Of a stretch of 64,000 bases of DNA, positions 47,807 to 56,544 are shown piece by piece. Origin of the DNA: Actinomycetales bacterium (GTDB taxonomy: Bacteria; Actinomycetota; Actinomycetes; Actinomycetales; Cellulomonadaceae); NCBI GenBank assembly GCA_020444245.1, contig JAHLLI010000003.1, forward strand, positions 222,170 to 286,169, in the 5' to 3' direction. Within the stretch, counting starts at the first letter, position 1. Every line of letters begins with the position of its first letter. Position numbers and translations under genes: made by a program. The notes beneath the pieces are model-generated. The model was not told the origin of the DNA. It worked only from the letters and a program-made list of their open reading frames with translations, and made no database searches.

Positions 47807-49003
47807 CTAGGGCACGGCGACCTGGACCAGCCGGCCGGTGCCGACCACCTCCACGGGCCCGTCAGCAGCGGTGAGCACGAGGCTCTGGCCCCGTCCCAGC
47901 GTGACCGTGCCCGACTCCCCGCTGACCGCCACCATGCCGTCCAGGCACAGCAGGATGCGCGGCCCACGGCCCGGCAACGGCAGCGGCGCGTTCGAGCTGG
48001 GCGTCGTCACCGAGAGCTCGAAGTCGTCCACCGGGGCGTAGTACACGCTCGTCGTGCCGTAGAAGGTCTCAGGCGCGATCCGGATCGCGGGCGCCGCGAC
48101 CCGGTCCAGGCAACGCAGCGCGGCCTCGACGTTCAAAGGCTGCACGGTGAGCCCGAGCCGGAGCGCCGAGTCCGAGGCCGCCGAGACCTGGACCGACAGC
48201 CCGGAGACGTAGGCGTGGACGGTGCCCGCGGGGATGAACAGTGCCTCACCGGCCCGCAGCGTCACCGGGTTGAGCAGCAGCGCCGCGACCGCGGCCGGGT
48301 CTCCGGGGTGCTCCTCGCCGAGGGCCACGACCGTGCGGTCGACCCGCGGCGACGGCGAGCCGTCCCACAGCCGCTGCGCGCACGCGGTGGTCAGCTCGCG
48401 CACGACGGCGGCGTCAGGCCGGGTCGCCGGGTCGAACAGGCTCGCGAACGCCGCGACCACGCCGTCGGCGTCCGGCCGCTCCAGGATCACCGCGCGCAGC
48501 GAGCGCGCCAGGGGAACGCCGAGCCCGTCGAGCAGCTCGGTGGCCCGGCGCGGCGCCCTGAAGCCCGACAGCGCCTCGACCCCGCCCAGGGCGTACACGA
48601 GCACGGGCCGGTGGTAGGGGTCGGGGAACCGCCGCGCGGGAACCTCCCGCGGCACCCCGGCGGCCTCCTCCGCGGCGAAGCCGGCCTCGGCGCACGCCCG
48701 TCCGGGGTGCACCTCGAGCGGCAGCGGGGAGTCCGCGGCGACGAGCTTGAGCAGGAACGGCAGGCGCGGGCCGAATCGCGCGACGACGTCGGCGCCGAGC
48801 ACCCCCTCGGGGTCCTGCGCAACCAGCGCGTGCAGCGTCGTGGCGCCGTCGGGCCCCTCGACCACCGACGACCCGGTCGGGTACGCGCCGTACCAGGCCT
48901 CGGCCAGCGCACGACCGTCGTCCGTCTCAAGCCCGAGTGCCCGCGGGATCGCGGTGGGCGAACCCCAGGGGTACCGCCGCGAGGTCGGGGTCAGCGGCAG
49001 CAC
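47807..49003 (-). CDS. ManA-like protein, first tandem copy, with changed metal ligands
   Basis: A 398-residue class I mannose-6-phosphate isomerase homologue aligned over its full length with the next gene. The zinc-binding Gln is Glu97 (LPLEVHP instead of LSLQVHP) and the Glu of NHKPE is Val134 (YHRPVLVYAL). His99 and the His in GTVHAY remain, and the active-site Arg (SDSALRLGLT) is kept, but the following Lys is Gln. It may be inactive, use another metal, or have a regulatory role. It begins GTG 49003, about 75 bp after the upstream copy stops, and its own stop is 10 bp from TIGR03089. Confidence 0.8.
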   Translation of the reverse strand: MLPLTPTSRRYPWGSPTAIPRALGLETDDGRALAEAWYGAYPTGSSVVEGPDGATTLHALVAQDPEGVLGADVVARFGPRLPFLLKLVAADSPLPLEVHPGRACAEAGFAAEEAAGVPREVPARRFPDPYHRPVLVYALGGVEALSGFRAPRRATELLDGLGVPLARSLRAVILERPDADGVVAAFASLFDPATRPDAAVVRELTTACAQRLWDGSPSPRVDRTVVALGEEHPGDPAAVAALLLNPVTLRAGEALFIPAGTVHAYVSGLSVQVSAASDSALRLGLTVQPLNVEAALRCLDRVAAPAIRIAPETFYGTTSVYYAPVDDFELSVTTPSSNAPLPLPGRGPRILLCLDGMVAVSGESGTVTLGRGQSLVLTAADGPVEVVGTGRLVQVAVP

Positions 49004-49076
49004 GGGTCCTCCAGCGGGCTGCGGGACCACGCGCGGCCCCGGGCACTGCGAGCCTAGCCGGGACGTGACCGGGCGG

Positions 49077-50276
49077 TCAGGGCACGTCGGCCTGGACCAG
49101 GGTGCCGGTCCCCCGCACGGTCAGCCGGCCCTCGTGGGCCCCGACGAACACCGCCTGACCGCGGGCCAGCGTGGCGCGCCCATCCGCGGCGACCACCTCG
49201 ACCTGCCCGTCCAGGCACAGCAGCACGCGCGGCCCGCGACCCGGGAGGTGCTCCGGCGCCCCGCCCACCAGGGTCGCCATCGACAGCTCGAAGTCGTCGA
49301 CCGGCGCGTAGTAGACCCGGGTCACCTCGCCGAAGACCTCCGGCGCGATCCGGACCGGCGGGGCCGCGACGTAGTCCACGCAGGCCAGCAGCTCGGCGAC
49401 GTCGACGTGCTTGGTGGTCAGCCCCGCGCGCAGGACGTTGTCCGAGCTCGCCATGATCTCCAGCGCGGTGCCCTCGAGATAGGCGTGCACGCCACCGGCC
49501 GGCACGAACATCGCCTCGCCGGGCTGCAGGGTCACCGGGTTCAGCAGCAGCGAGACCACCACGCCCGGGTCCCCCGGGTACTCCTCGGCGAGCTGGACGG
49601 CGGTGCGGTCGGCCCGCGGCGACGGCGAGCTGCGGGCGAGCCGGGCGGAGCACGAGCGGGCCACCTCGTCCACCAGCTCTGGCGCCGGGCGGGTGGCGGG
49701 ATCGAAGAGCTCACGGAACACCCTGCGGATGCCGTCGGCCGTGGGCTCGGCGCGCAGCTGGTCGGTCAGGCGCGCCGTCAGCGGGGTGTCCAGGCCGGCG
49801 AGCAGCTCGATCACCCGCCGCGGCGAGCGGAACCCGCACATGGCCTCGAACCGGGTGACCGCGAGAACGAGCTCCGGCTTGTGGTTCGGGTCGCGGTAGT
49901 TGCGCTCGTCGGCGTCCCGCGGGATGCCCGCGGCCTCCTCGGCCCGGAATCCCGCGAGCGCGCGGCGCGAGTCCGGGTGCACCTGGAGCGACAGCGGACG
50001 CTCCGCGGCGATCACCTTGAGCAGATACGGCAGCCCGGGGCCGAACCGCGCGAGCACGTCCGCACCGAGCTGGGTCTCGGGATCGGCGCCGATGAGGGCG
50101 CACAGGTCGCTCGGCGTGCCAGCCGGGGCGTCGACGATCCGGGCCGGCGCCGAGGGGTGCGCGCCGAGCCATGCCTCGGCGAACGGTCGACCGTTCGCCG
50201 GGATGCCGAACAGGTCAGGGATAGTCGTCGCCGAGCCCCAGGGGTAGTGGCGCAGCGCGGGCCGCAGCGGCAGCAC
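49077..50276 (-). CDS. manA: Mannose-6-phosphate isomerase, class I
   Basis: A 399-residue enzyme that interconverts fructose-6- and mannose-6-phosphate, feeding ManB. All zinc ligands are present: Gln98 and His100 in LSLQVHPD, Glu135 in NYRDPNHKPELVLAV, and His in GGVHAYLEG; the catalytic Arg is in SDNVLRAGLTTK. GTG 50276 has AGGAGG upstream. It starts an operon with the degenerate copy downstream and is divergent from the sugar cluster starting at 50415. Confidence 0.93.
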   Translation of the reverse strand: MLPLRPALRHYPWGSATTIPDLFGIPANGRPFAEAWLGAHPSAPARIVDAPAGTPSDLCALIGADPETQLGADVLARFGPGLPYLLKVIAAERPLSLQVHPDSRRALAGFRAEEAAGIPRDADERNYRDPNHKPELVLAVTRFEAMCGFRSPRRVIELLAGLDTPLTARLTDQLRAEPTADGIRRVFRELFDPATRPAPELVDEVARSCSARLARSSPSPRADRTAVQLAEEYPGDPGVVVSLLLNPVTLQPGEAMFVPAGGVHAYLEGTALEIMASSDNVLRAGLTTKHVDVAELLACVDYVAAPPVRIAPEVFGEVTRVYYAPVDDFELSMATLVGGAPEHLPGRGPRVLLCLDGQVEVVAADGRATLARGQAVFVGAHEGRLTVRGTGTLVQADVP

Positions 50277-50414
50277 CGAACCTCCTGACTGTTGACGTGC
50301 GCTGCATGGTAGCCAAGTGACCGTACCGGTCGGGCCCTTGGGGCCTGCGGGCCTGCGCGAGGCGCTGGGTACCCTTGTCCCCGTCCCGCCGGTCGCCAGC
50401 CCAGAAGGAGCTCG

Positions 50415-51020
50415 ATGAGCGTACGAATCGTGGACACCGCCGACGTCGACCCGGAAGCCCAGATCGGCGACGGGTCGTCGATCTGGCACCTCGCACAGGT
50501 CCGCGAGGCCGTACGGATGGGAGAGGGCTGCGTCGTCGGCCGCGGCGCATACATCGGGACGGGCGTGCAGATGGGCGACCACTGCAAGGTCCAGAACTAC
50601 GCCCTCGTGTACGAGCCGGCGGTGCTCGAGGACGGGGTGTTCATCGGACCCGCCGCCGTGCTCACCAACGACACGTTCCCGCGCGCGGTCAACCCGGACG
50701 GCACCCTGAAGTCCGCGCACGACTGGGAGGCGGTGGGCGTCACCATCCGCCGCGGAGCGTCGGTCGGCGCTCGTGCGGTCTGCGTCGCGCCCGTGACGAT
50801 CGGGCGGTGGGCTACCGTGGCGGCGGGAGCCGTCGTGACTCGCGACGTGCCGGACTACGCCCTCGTGGCTGGCGTCCCGGCGCGCCGGATCCGATGGGTC
50901 GGCCGAGCGGGGGTCCCGCTCACCGACCTCGGAGCCGGCGTCTGGCAGTGCCCCCGGACCGGGGAGACCTATCACGAAGCCGACGGCGTGCTCACTCGCG
51001 CCGCCGGGGATGAGGAGTGA
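50415..51020 (+). CDS. Left-handed beta-helix N-acetyltransferase (WbpD/WlbB type)
   Basis: A 201-residue hexapeptide-repeat protein: ASIWHLAQVREAVRMGEGCVVGRGAYIGTGVQMGDHCKVQNYALVYEPAVLEDGVFIGP region matches the WbpD/WlbB family (SSIWHLAQVREA and KVQNYALVYEPA are the visible signature parts). These enzymes acetylate the 3-amino group of UDP-GlcNAc3NA to give UDP-2,3-diacetamido-2,3-dideoxyglucuronate. ATG 50415 has AGAAGGAG. It is first in a three-gene unit with the aminotransferase and oxidoreductase of the same pathway. Confidence 0.82.
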   Translation: MSVRIVDTADVDPEAQIGDGSSIWHLAQVREAVRMGEGCVVGRGAYIGTGVQMGDHCKVQNYALVYEPAVLEDGVFIGPAAVLTNDTFPRAVNPDGTLKSAHDWEAVGVTIRRGASVGARAVCVAPVTIGRWATVAAGAVVTRDVPDYALVAGVPARRIRWVGRAGVPLTDLGAGVWQCPRTGETYHEADGVLTRAAGDEE

Positions 51021-51025
51021 CCAGC

Positions 51026-52102
51026 ATGATCCCTGCAGCGAAGCCGCTCATCGGAGACGAGGAGCGCGCCGCCGTCGACCGCGTCCTGCGGTCGGGGATG
51101 ATCGCGCAAGGCCCTGAGGTCGCCGCCTTCGAGCAGGAGTTCGCCGACCAGCTGGTCGGCGGGCGCACCTGCGTCGCCGTGAGCTCCGGCACCGCGGGCC
51201 TGCACCTCGGACTCCTCGCGGCCGGGATCGGCCCCGGTGACGAGGTGATCGTCCCGTCGTTCACGTTCGCCGCGACCGCCAACTCGGTCGCACTCACCGG
51301 CGCGACGCCGGTGTTCGCCGACATCGACCCGGTCACCTACTGCCTCGACCCCGCCTCGGTCGAGGCCGCGATCACCGAGCGCACCGCCGGGATCATGCCG
51401 GTGCACCTGTACGGGCACCCGGCCGACCTCACCGCGCTCGGCGCGATCGCCCAGCGGCACGGCGTCCAGCTCTTCGAGGACGCGGCCCAGGCGCACGGTG
51501 CGACCTGGCAGGGCGCTCCGGTCGGCTCGTTCGGCAGCTTCGCGATGTTCAGCCTCTACCCGACCAAGAACATGACGTCGGGCGAGGGCGGCATGGTCTC
51601 CTGCGCGACCGACGAGATCGTCCGGATGGTCAAGCTGCTGCGCAACCAGGGCATGGAGAAGCGCTACGCGAACGAGGTCGTGGGCTTCAACGTCCGGATG
51701 ACCGACGTGCACGCCGCGATCGGCCGCGTCCAGCTGACCAAGGTCGGCGCCTGGACCGCGCAGCGTCAGGCCAACGCGGCCTTCCTGTCCGAGCACCTCG
51801 AGGGCGTCGTCGTGCCGACGGTCGCCGAGGGCGCGACCCACGTGTGGCACCAGTACACGATCCGCGTCCCGCAGGACCGTGACGGCTTCGCCGCGGCCCT
51901 CGCCGAGCGCGGTGTGGGCTCGGGCGTCTACTACCCGATCCCCAACCACCAGCTGCCCTCGTTCGGGCTCGACACCGACCTGCCCGCCACCGCGGAGGCG
52001 TGCGCGCAGGTGCTGTCACTGCCGGTGCACCCGGCGCTGAGCCAGGACGACCTCGAGCAGGTCGTCGAGGCCGTCAACGCCGTGGCGAAGGCGGGTGCGT
52101 GA
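51026..52102 (+). CDS. DegT/DnrJ/EryC1/StrS sugar aminotransferase (WbpE/WlbC type)
   Basis: A 358-residue PLP enzyme. The PLP Lys181 is in SLYPTKNMTSGEGGM; AVSSGTAGLHLGLLAAG and FEDAAQAHGATW are conserved cofactor-binding segments. In the WbpE pathway it transfers an amino group from glutamate to the 3-keto sugar. ATG 51026 has GGAG 8 bases upstream; a GTG at 51017 overlapping the acetyltransferase stop is an alternative. The stop overlaps the next ATG by 1 base (TGATG). Confidence 0.88.
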   Translation: MIPAAKPLIGDEERAAVDRVLRSGMIAQGPEVAAFEQEFADQLVGGRTCVAVSSGTAGLHLGLLAAGIGPGDEVIVPSFTFAATANSVALTGATPVFADIDPVTYCLDPASVEAAITERTAGIMPVHLYGHPADLTALGAIAQRHGVQLFEDAAQAHGATWQGAPVGSFGSFAMFSLYPTKNMTSGEGGMVSCATDEIVRMVKLLRNQGMEKRYANEVVGFNVRMTDVHAAIGRVQLTKVGAWTAQRQANAAFLSEHLEGVVVPTVAEGATHVWHQYTIRVPQDRDGFAAALAERGVGSGVYYPIPNHQLPSFGLDTDLPATAEACAQVLSLPVHPALSQDDLEQVVEAVNAVAKAGA

Positions 52103-53088
52103 TGGCCGATCTGCGTGCAGGGCTCATCGGGCTCGGGATGATGGGCCGCCACCACGCCCGCGTGCTCCGCTCGCTCCCGGGGGTGGAGCTCGTCGCGGTC
52201 GCCGACCCCGGAGGGGACGCCCACGGCGCCGCCGGCGGGCTCGAGGTGGGCCGTGACGTCCAGCACCTCATCGACTCCGGCATCGACTACGCGATGGTCG
52301 CGGTTCCGACCGCCTACCACGAGGAGATCGCCCTGGCACTCGCCGAGGCCGGGGTCCACGCGATGGTCGAGAAGCCGCTGGCCTCCGACGTCGCGTCGGC
52401 CGGCCGCATGGCGGACGCGTTCGCCTCGCGGGGCCTGGTCGGTGCCACCGGCCACATCGAGCGCTACAACCCCGCGCTCCAGCAGCTCAGGTCCCGCCTG
52501 GAGGCCGGCGACCTCGGCGAGGTGTTCCAGGTCATCACCCGGCGTCAGGGGCCGTTCCCCGCCCGGATCGCCGACGTCGGTGTCGTGAAGGACCTCGCGA
52601 CCCACGACATCGACCTCACCGCCTGGGTCACCGGATCGACGTTCACGAGCGTGGCCGCCCAGACCGCGTTCCGGTCCGGCCGCACCCACGAGGACCTCGT
52701 CGCGGTGGTCGGGAAGCTCGCCGACGGGACCGTCACGAGCCACCTGGTCAACTGGCTCTCGCCGATGAAGGAGCGGGTCACGGTCGTCACCGGCGAGCGC
52801 GGCTCGTACATCGCCGACACGCTGAACGCCGACCTGACGTTCTACGCCAACGGCACCGTGGCGACCACCTGGGAGTCCGTGGCGCGGTTCCGGGGCGTCA
52901 GTGAGGGTGACGTGGTCCGCTACGCGATCGCCAAGCCCGAGCCGCTGCGCACCGAGCACGAGGCGTTCCGTGACGCCGTCCTGGGCAAGCCCGCGGACAT
53001 CGTGACGATGGAGCAGGGTCTCGCGACGGTCCGGGTGGCCGAGGCCGTGCTCGAGGCGGCGAGCTCCGGAGCCACGATCCAGCTGTGA
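52102..53088 (+). CDS. Gfo/Idh/MocA-family oxidoreductase (WbpB/WlbA type)
   Basis: A 328-residue NAD-dependent dehydrogenase. The Rossmann motif is GLIGLGMMGRHHARVL, VEKPLAS carries the family Lys, and HDIDLTAWVTG follows KDLATHDID. In the WbpB/WlbA reaction it oxidises the 3-hydroxyl of UDP-GlcNAcA to the 3-keto sugar for transamination. ATG 52102 is coupled to the preceding stop. Together with the upstream two genes it fits three consecutive steps of UDP-GlcNAc3NAcA synthesis. Confidence 0.85.
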   Translation: MADLRAGLIGLGMMGRHHARVLRSLPGVELVAVADPGGDAHGAAGGLEVGRDVQHLIDSGIDYAMVAVPTAYHEEIALALAEAGVHAMVEKPLASDVASAGRMADAFASRGLVGATGHIERYNPALQQLRSRLEAGDLGEVFQVITRRQGPFPARIADVGVVKDLATHDIDLTAWVTGSTFTSVAAQTAFRSGRTHEDLVAVVGKLADGTVTSHLVNWLSPMKERVTVVTGERGSYIADTLNADLTFYANGTVATTWESVARFRGVSEGDVVRYAIAKPEPLRTEHEAFRDAVLGKPADIVTMEQGLATVRVAEAVLEAASSGATIQL

Positions 53089-53118
53089 GCCACGCATCGG
53101 GCGCGGACCCGAGCGCCG

Positions 53119-53134
53119 GCCGCTGGCCAGCGGC
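53119..53134. terminator. GCCGCTGGCCAGCGGC hairpin after the sugar operon
   Basis: A perfect 16-base palindrome 30 bases after the oxidoreductase stop (6 bp stem, 4-base loop at best) followed by the mildly T-rich TCTGCGTTCT. It could end the + strand operon, but the U-tract is weak. Confidence 0.35.
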
Positions 53135-53569
53135 TCTGCGTTCTCGCCTCGGCTGGGTCTGATCCACGCCGAGATGGTGCACTGCTCAACAGCGACTCGA
53201 GGAAGACGCACGCTGGCCCTCGCGCTATGCCCCGCGGGGGGCGGCGTCGGAGAAGCCCTGTCGCTGTTCGGCCAGGGCCTGCTCAGCCGCGGATGGTCTG
53301 CCAGGCCTTGGCGGGGCTGGGGGATTCGACATTGCTAGGGCCGGCGTGGGCGACGGTCGCCGCTCGGCGGGGCTCAGTTGTGATGAGGGAGGAAACCGGG
53401 CTGAGGCGCGCCGGCGCCGGCGGTTAGTGCGACCGCAGTCGGCTGCCCAGTGCGGCCGATCCTGGACCCCCGAACACCTCACTCCTCATCGCCACCGACG
53501 GAACGCGCAGCGATTGCCGCGATGCGAGGGACGCGCAGCGCCGACGAGCCACGAACAGGGCTCCCGCCC
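53135..53569. other. Gap without a supported gene
   Basis: About 430 bp between the oxidoreductase and GtrA-like genes. Several short frames exist on both strands but none has family signatures or a good ribosome site; reads on both strands are Arg/Pro/Gly-rich noise. Base composition appears lower in GC than the genes to the left. It may be remains of a lost gene at the junction of the two parts of the sugar locus. Confidence 0.5.
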
Positions 53570-54061
53570 CTAGTCCGAGCTCGAACCAGGTGCGGAGTCG
53601 TCCCACGAGGTGGGCCGGATTGCCTCCGAGTCCTGCTCTGCCTCGAACGAACCCGGCTCGCCAAGGCCTCGAACGGCCAGCGGACCATCGGGCGCCCGGA
53701 ACACCCAGGTCGCCATCGCCACGTAGTTCAGCCCGGCGATCAGCACCATTGAGGCGAACTTGGCCAAGTGAGCCTCGAGACCTGCCCCGACGAGCACCGC
53801 GACGGTCGCGGTCGCGAGAAGCAGGTTGACGGCGACGAGCACCAGATAGCGCACGAGCATCGAGTGCTGGTGCCGAACCCTGAACACCACGAGCCGGTTG
53901 CCCGAGTAGTTGACGGCGAACGCAAGGAGGAAGCCAACGGCGGAGGAGGCGGCCGCCGGGGCCCCGAGCGCGTACACGACCGAGAACGTGCCGCCATCGA
54001 CGAGCGCACTGGCCGCTCCGACCCCGAGAAACGCGAGCGGTCTGCGCACACGCTCGCTCAC
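53570..54061 (-). CDS. GtrA-like membrane protein
   Basis: A 163-residue protein with four hydrophobic segments (about 9-27, 35-54, 73-92, 100-120). RPLAFLGVGAASALVDGGTFSVVYAL and VGFLLAFAVNYSGNRLVVF are typical of GtrA (the NYxxNR pattern appears as NYSGNR). GtrA proteins flip undecaprenyl- or polyprenyl-linked sugars. GTG 54061 overlaps the stop of the preceding glycosyltransferase (GTGA), so it follows GtrB-type synthesis. It ends with a TAG. Confidence 0.82.
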   Translation of the reverse strand: MSERVRRPLAFLGVGAASALVDGGTFSVVYALGAPAAASSAVGFLLAFAVNYSGNRLVVFRVRHQHSMLVRYLVLVAVNLLLATATVAVLVGAGLEAHLAKFASMVLIAGLNYVAMATWVFRAPDGPLAVRGLGEPGSFEAEQDSEAIRPTSWDDSAPGSSSD

Positions 54062-54987
54062 GGAGCTGCCTGGATGTCGAGCACGAGAGCCTGGATCAGG
54101 AACTGCGTACCGACAAGTAGGGGCCCGAGGGACAGGAGCCAAGTCCCTGTGCTGGCGGAACTCGGCCCGAGGCTCATCGCAACGGCCCAGATCCCCACCA
54201 CGGCACCCAGCGCGGTGAGCGCGATACCCGCCAGCAGCAGCAGGGCGATCGGCGAGAACGACCAGAGGATGTACTTGAGCCAGATCCGCCTCCAGAAGCC
54301 CAGGACGAGGAGCCTGAGCAGCCGAGGCATCACCCTGTGCAGCCGGATGGTCGAGGTCTCGTCGCGGTACACGGCTGGGATCGGCACGTCGACCACCGGC
54401 ACACGCAGGATGTTGAGCCATATCAGCTGGTCGTTCTCGAACTCGTACCGCTCCGCCAGTCGATCCAGCGGGAGCCGTTCGAGGGCGTCGCGGCTGATCG
54501 CGGTGTAGCCGTTCTGCGGGTCGACGATGTCCCAGTACCCCGAGGCGACCTTGGTCATGAAGGTGAGCACCACATTGCCGATCAGGCGATGTCGCGGCAT
54601 GCCCGCATAGCTCGTAGCGGAGTAGAACCGATTGCCCTTGGCGAAACCCTTCTCCCCCGACGCCACGGGTTCGAGGAGCCGCGGTAGGTACGCGGGGTCC
54701 ATCTGGCCGTCGCCTGCCATCACCACGACGATGTCGGCACCCCGCTCGAGTGCGACGCGATGGCCGCTCACGATCGACCCGCCCACACCCTTGTTCAGAT
54801 CGTGTTGCACCACGCTGGTCCGCGCGTCGGCGGCCTCCTGGGCCTCGCGATAGGTGTTGTCGGCGCTGCGGTCGTCCACTACGACGATGTCGTCGACGAG
54901 TCCCGGCATGGTCTCGATCACGTTGCGCACGTGTCGCTCTTCGTTGTAGCACGGCACGACGACCGCGACTCGCTTGTCGTGGAACAC
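54058..54987 (-). CDS. GT2 glycosyltransferase, GtrB/dolichol-phosphate-mannose synthase-like
   Basis: A 309-residue protein. Its GT2 domain has VAVVVPCYNEERHVRNVIETM, VVVDDRSADNT, GVGGSIVSGHRVAL and GDGQMDP (metal region), followed by two C-terminal membrane segments (about 240-265 and 275-300). Such enzymes charge polyprenyl phosphate with a sugar. The partner GtrA-like gene overlaps by 4 bases. GTG 54987. It lies next to a CAP-domain gene on the same strand but a terminator intervenes. Confidence 0.85.
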   Translation of the reverse strand: MFHDKRVAVVVPCYNEERHVRNVIETMPGLVDDIVVVDDRSADNTYREAQEAADARTSVVQHDLNKGVGGSIVSGHRVALERGADIVVVMAGDGQMDPAYLPRLLEPVASGEKGFAKGNRFYSATSYAGMPRHRLIGNVVLTFMTKVASGYWDIVDPQNGYTAISRDALERLPLDRLAERYEFENDQLIWLNILRVPVVDVPIPAVYRDETSTIRLHRVMPRLLRLLVLGFWRRIWLKYILWSFSPIALLLLAGIALTALGAVVGIWAVAMSLGPSSASTGTWLLSLGPLLVGTQFLIQALVLDIQAAP

Positions 54988-55104
54988 AAGCCTCCCATCC
55001 CCGGCAGCGATCCTAGGGGAGCCATACGGGTGCGCCGCACCCCAGCCTGGCGGACAGGGGGAAACGGCGTCTGGGCCGCAGACAACACCGGGCTTCGCGG
55101 CAAA

Positions 55105-55136
55105 GGGGCCCGCACCGACACTGCGGTGCGGGCCCC
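55105..55136 (-). terminator. Rho-independent terminator after the CAP/FG-GAP gene
   Basis: GGGGCCCGCACCG (55105-55117) and its exact complement (55124-55136) form a 13-bp perfect stem with loop ACACTG. On the minus strand the hairpin follows the gene stop by about 17 bases and is followed by TTTG. Confidence 0.85.
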
Positions 55137-55152
55137 TCGACGTCTCAGCGGT

Positions 55153-56421
55153 TCACCAACCGGTGCCCACGAGCTGCTTCATCGCGAAGGACCCTCCGCG
55201 CTGCCCGGCGTAGAAGTAGAGCCGTCCCTGCGAGTCGCGGCCCAGCAGGTCGCCGTAGCCGTCGCGGTTGATGTCGGCACCGGACGCGAACGTGTAGGTG
55301 TTCCAGCCGTTGCCGACCTGCACGCGCTGGGAGAAGTAGCCGCCACCGCGGCCCGCGTAGTACCAGAGGTAGCCCTTGGCGTCGACCCCGAGGATGTCGA
55401 CACGACCGTCCCGGTTCATGTCGCCCGTGGAGTAGAGCTCGAACCCGGTCCAGCCGTTCCCGACCTTCAGCCGGGCGCCGAACCCGCCGTGGCCGTTGCC
55501 CGGGTACAGGTACAGGTCGCCCTTGGGGTCGATCGCGAGCAGGTCGGCCGCGCGGTCGCCGTTGACGTCGCCGGCGGGGATGATCCGGAAGCCCGTCCAG
55601 CCGTTGCCGATCTTGCCTGCCGCGGACAGCGCGCCAGAACCGTTCCCCGTGTAGAGGAGGAGGTCGCCGTTCGGCTTGGTCGCGACGAGGTCGGCCCTAC
55701 CGTCGCCGTTCCAGTCGCCGGGGGCACGCACGCCGAGGTCAGCCCACCCGGTGCCGTACACGCGACTCAACCGCAGCGCGCCGTTGCTCGCGCCGGCATA
55801 CAGGTAGAGGCGGCCGTCCTTGTCGACGCCGAACGCATCCCCGTACCCGTCGCCGGTCATGTCCGGCGTGGGCACGATCTGGTCGAACGGCGTGCTGGCG
55901 GTCGCGGACGACGTACCACCCGCCGAGGCGACCCCGTAGGGGTAGGTCCCGAAGTTCTCCGTGACGTACACGTAGTTGTAGCCGCCGCGGCTCACGAAGG
56001 CGACCCCGACCCCCAGGTGCGTCGTCGACGCATTGAGGATGTTGGCGCGGTGGCCGGAGGAGTTCATCAGGTTCGTGTGGATCGTCGACGCCGGGTACTG
56101 GCCGCTCGTGACGGCGCCGTAGGCGATGTTCTCCGCCGCAGCGGTCCAGCCCGAGGGGTACTGCGTCGCATACGACGGGTTGTGAGCGAACGATCCGGTC
56201 GACGCCATCTTCCCGGACCACGTCCGCGCGACCGAGCTGATCGAGGCGTCGACGGTCAGCGCCTTCAGGCCCGCGCTCGCACGGGCCTGGTTCACCAGGG
56301 TCGCGATCTGGGACTCGTACTGGGAGACGGTGAGCGTCGCGGCGGACGCGGGCGCGGCGATCCCGACGGACGCCACTGCCAGGGCGAGCGCGACGAGGAC
56401 CTTCACGGAGGGTCGGGTCAT
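55153..56421 (-). CDS. Secreted CAP-domain (SCP-like) protein with FG-GAP repeats
   Basis: A 422-residue secreted protein. A signal peptide (KVLVALALAVASVGIAAPASA, cleavage near residue 27) is followed by a CAP domain (about 33-160: LVNQARASAGLKALTVD, AENIAYGAV, SSGHRANILNASTTHLGVGV), then about five FG-GAP/VCBS-like repeats with D-x-N/T-G-D-G-x-x-D (for example DMTGDGYGDAFGVDKDGRLYLY and DWNGDGRADL). These repeats usually form a seven-bladed beta-propeller that binds Ca2+. CAP proteins act in surface interactions or antimicrobial roles. ATG 56421 starts MTRPSVKV. It is single, ending at a strong terminator. Confidence 0.85.
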   Translation of the reverse strand: MTRPSVKVLVALALAVASVGIAAPASAATLTVSQYESQIATLVNQARASAGLKALTVDASISSVARTWSGKMASTGSFAHNPSYATQYPSGWTAAAENIAYGAVTSGQYPASTIHTNLMNSSGHRANILNASTTHLGVGVAFVSRGGYNYVYVTENFGTYPYGVASAGGTSSATASTPFDQIVPTPDMTGDGYGDAFGVDKDGRLYLYAGASNGALRLSRVYGTGWADLGVRAPGDWNGDGRADLVATKPNGDLLLYTGNGSGALSAAGKIGNGWTGFRIIPAGDVNGDRAADLLAIDPKGDLYLYPGNGHGGFGARLKVGNGWTGFELYSTGDMNRDGRVDILGVDAKGYLWYYAGRGGGYFSQRVQVGNGWNTYTFASGADINRDGYGDLLGRDSQGRLYFYAGQRGGSFAMKQLVGTGW

Positions 56422-56544
56422 GCCGTGACAATAGGCAATCAACCCTCTGACCTGCGAGGATACCCGTCCGGAACCATCCGTGGAGTCCCCAGATGTCCGG
56501 AATGTCCTGGGCAGCAGATCTCAGATGCCGGACGCCTGGCGGTC

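Noticed and set aside
53225..53482. Possible 85-residue gene in the junction gap
   Set aside because: Pro/Arg/Ser-rich, no ribosome site and no recognisable family.
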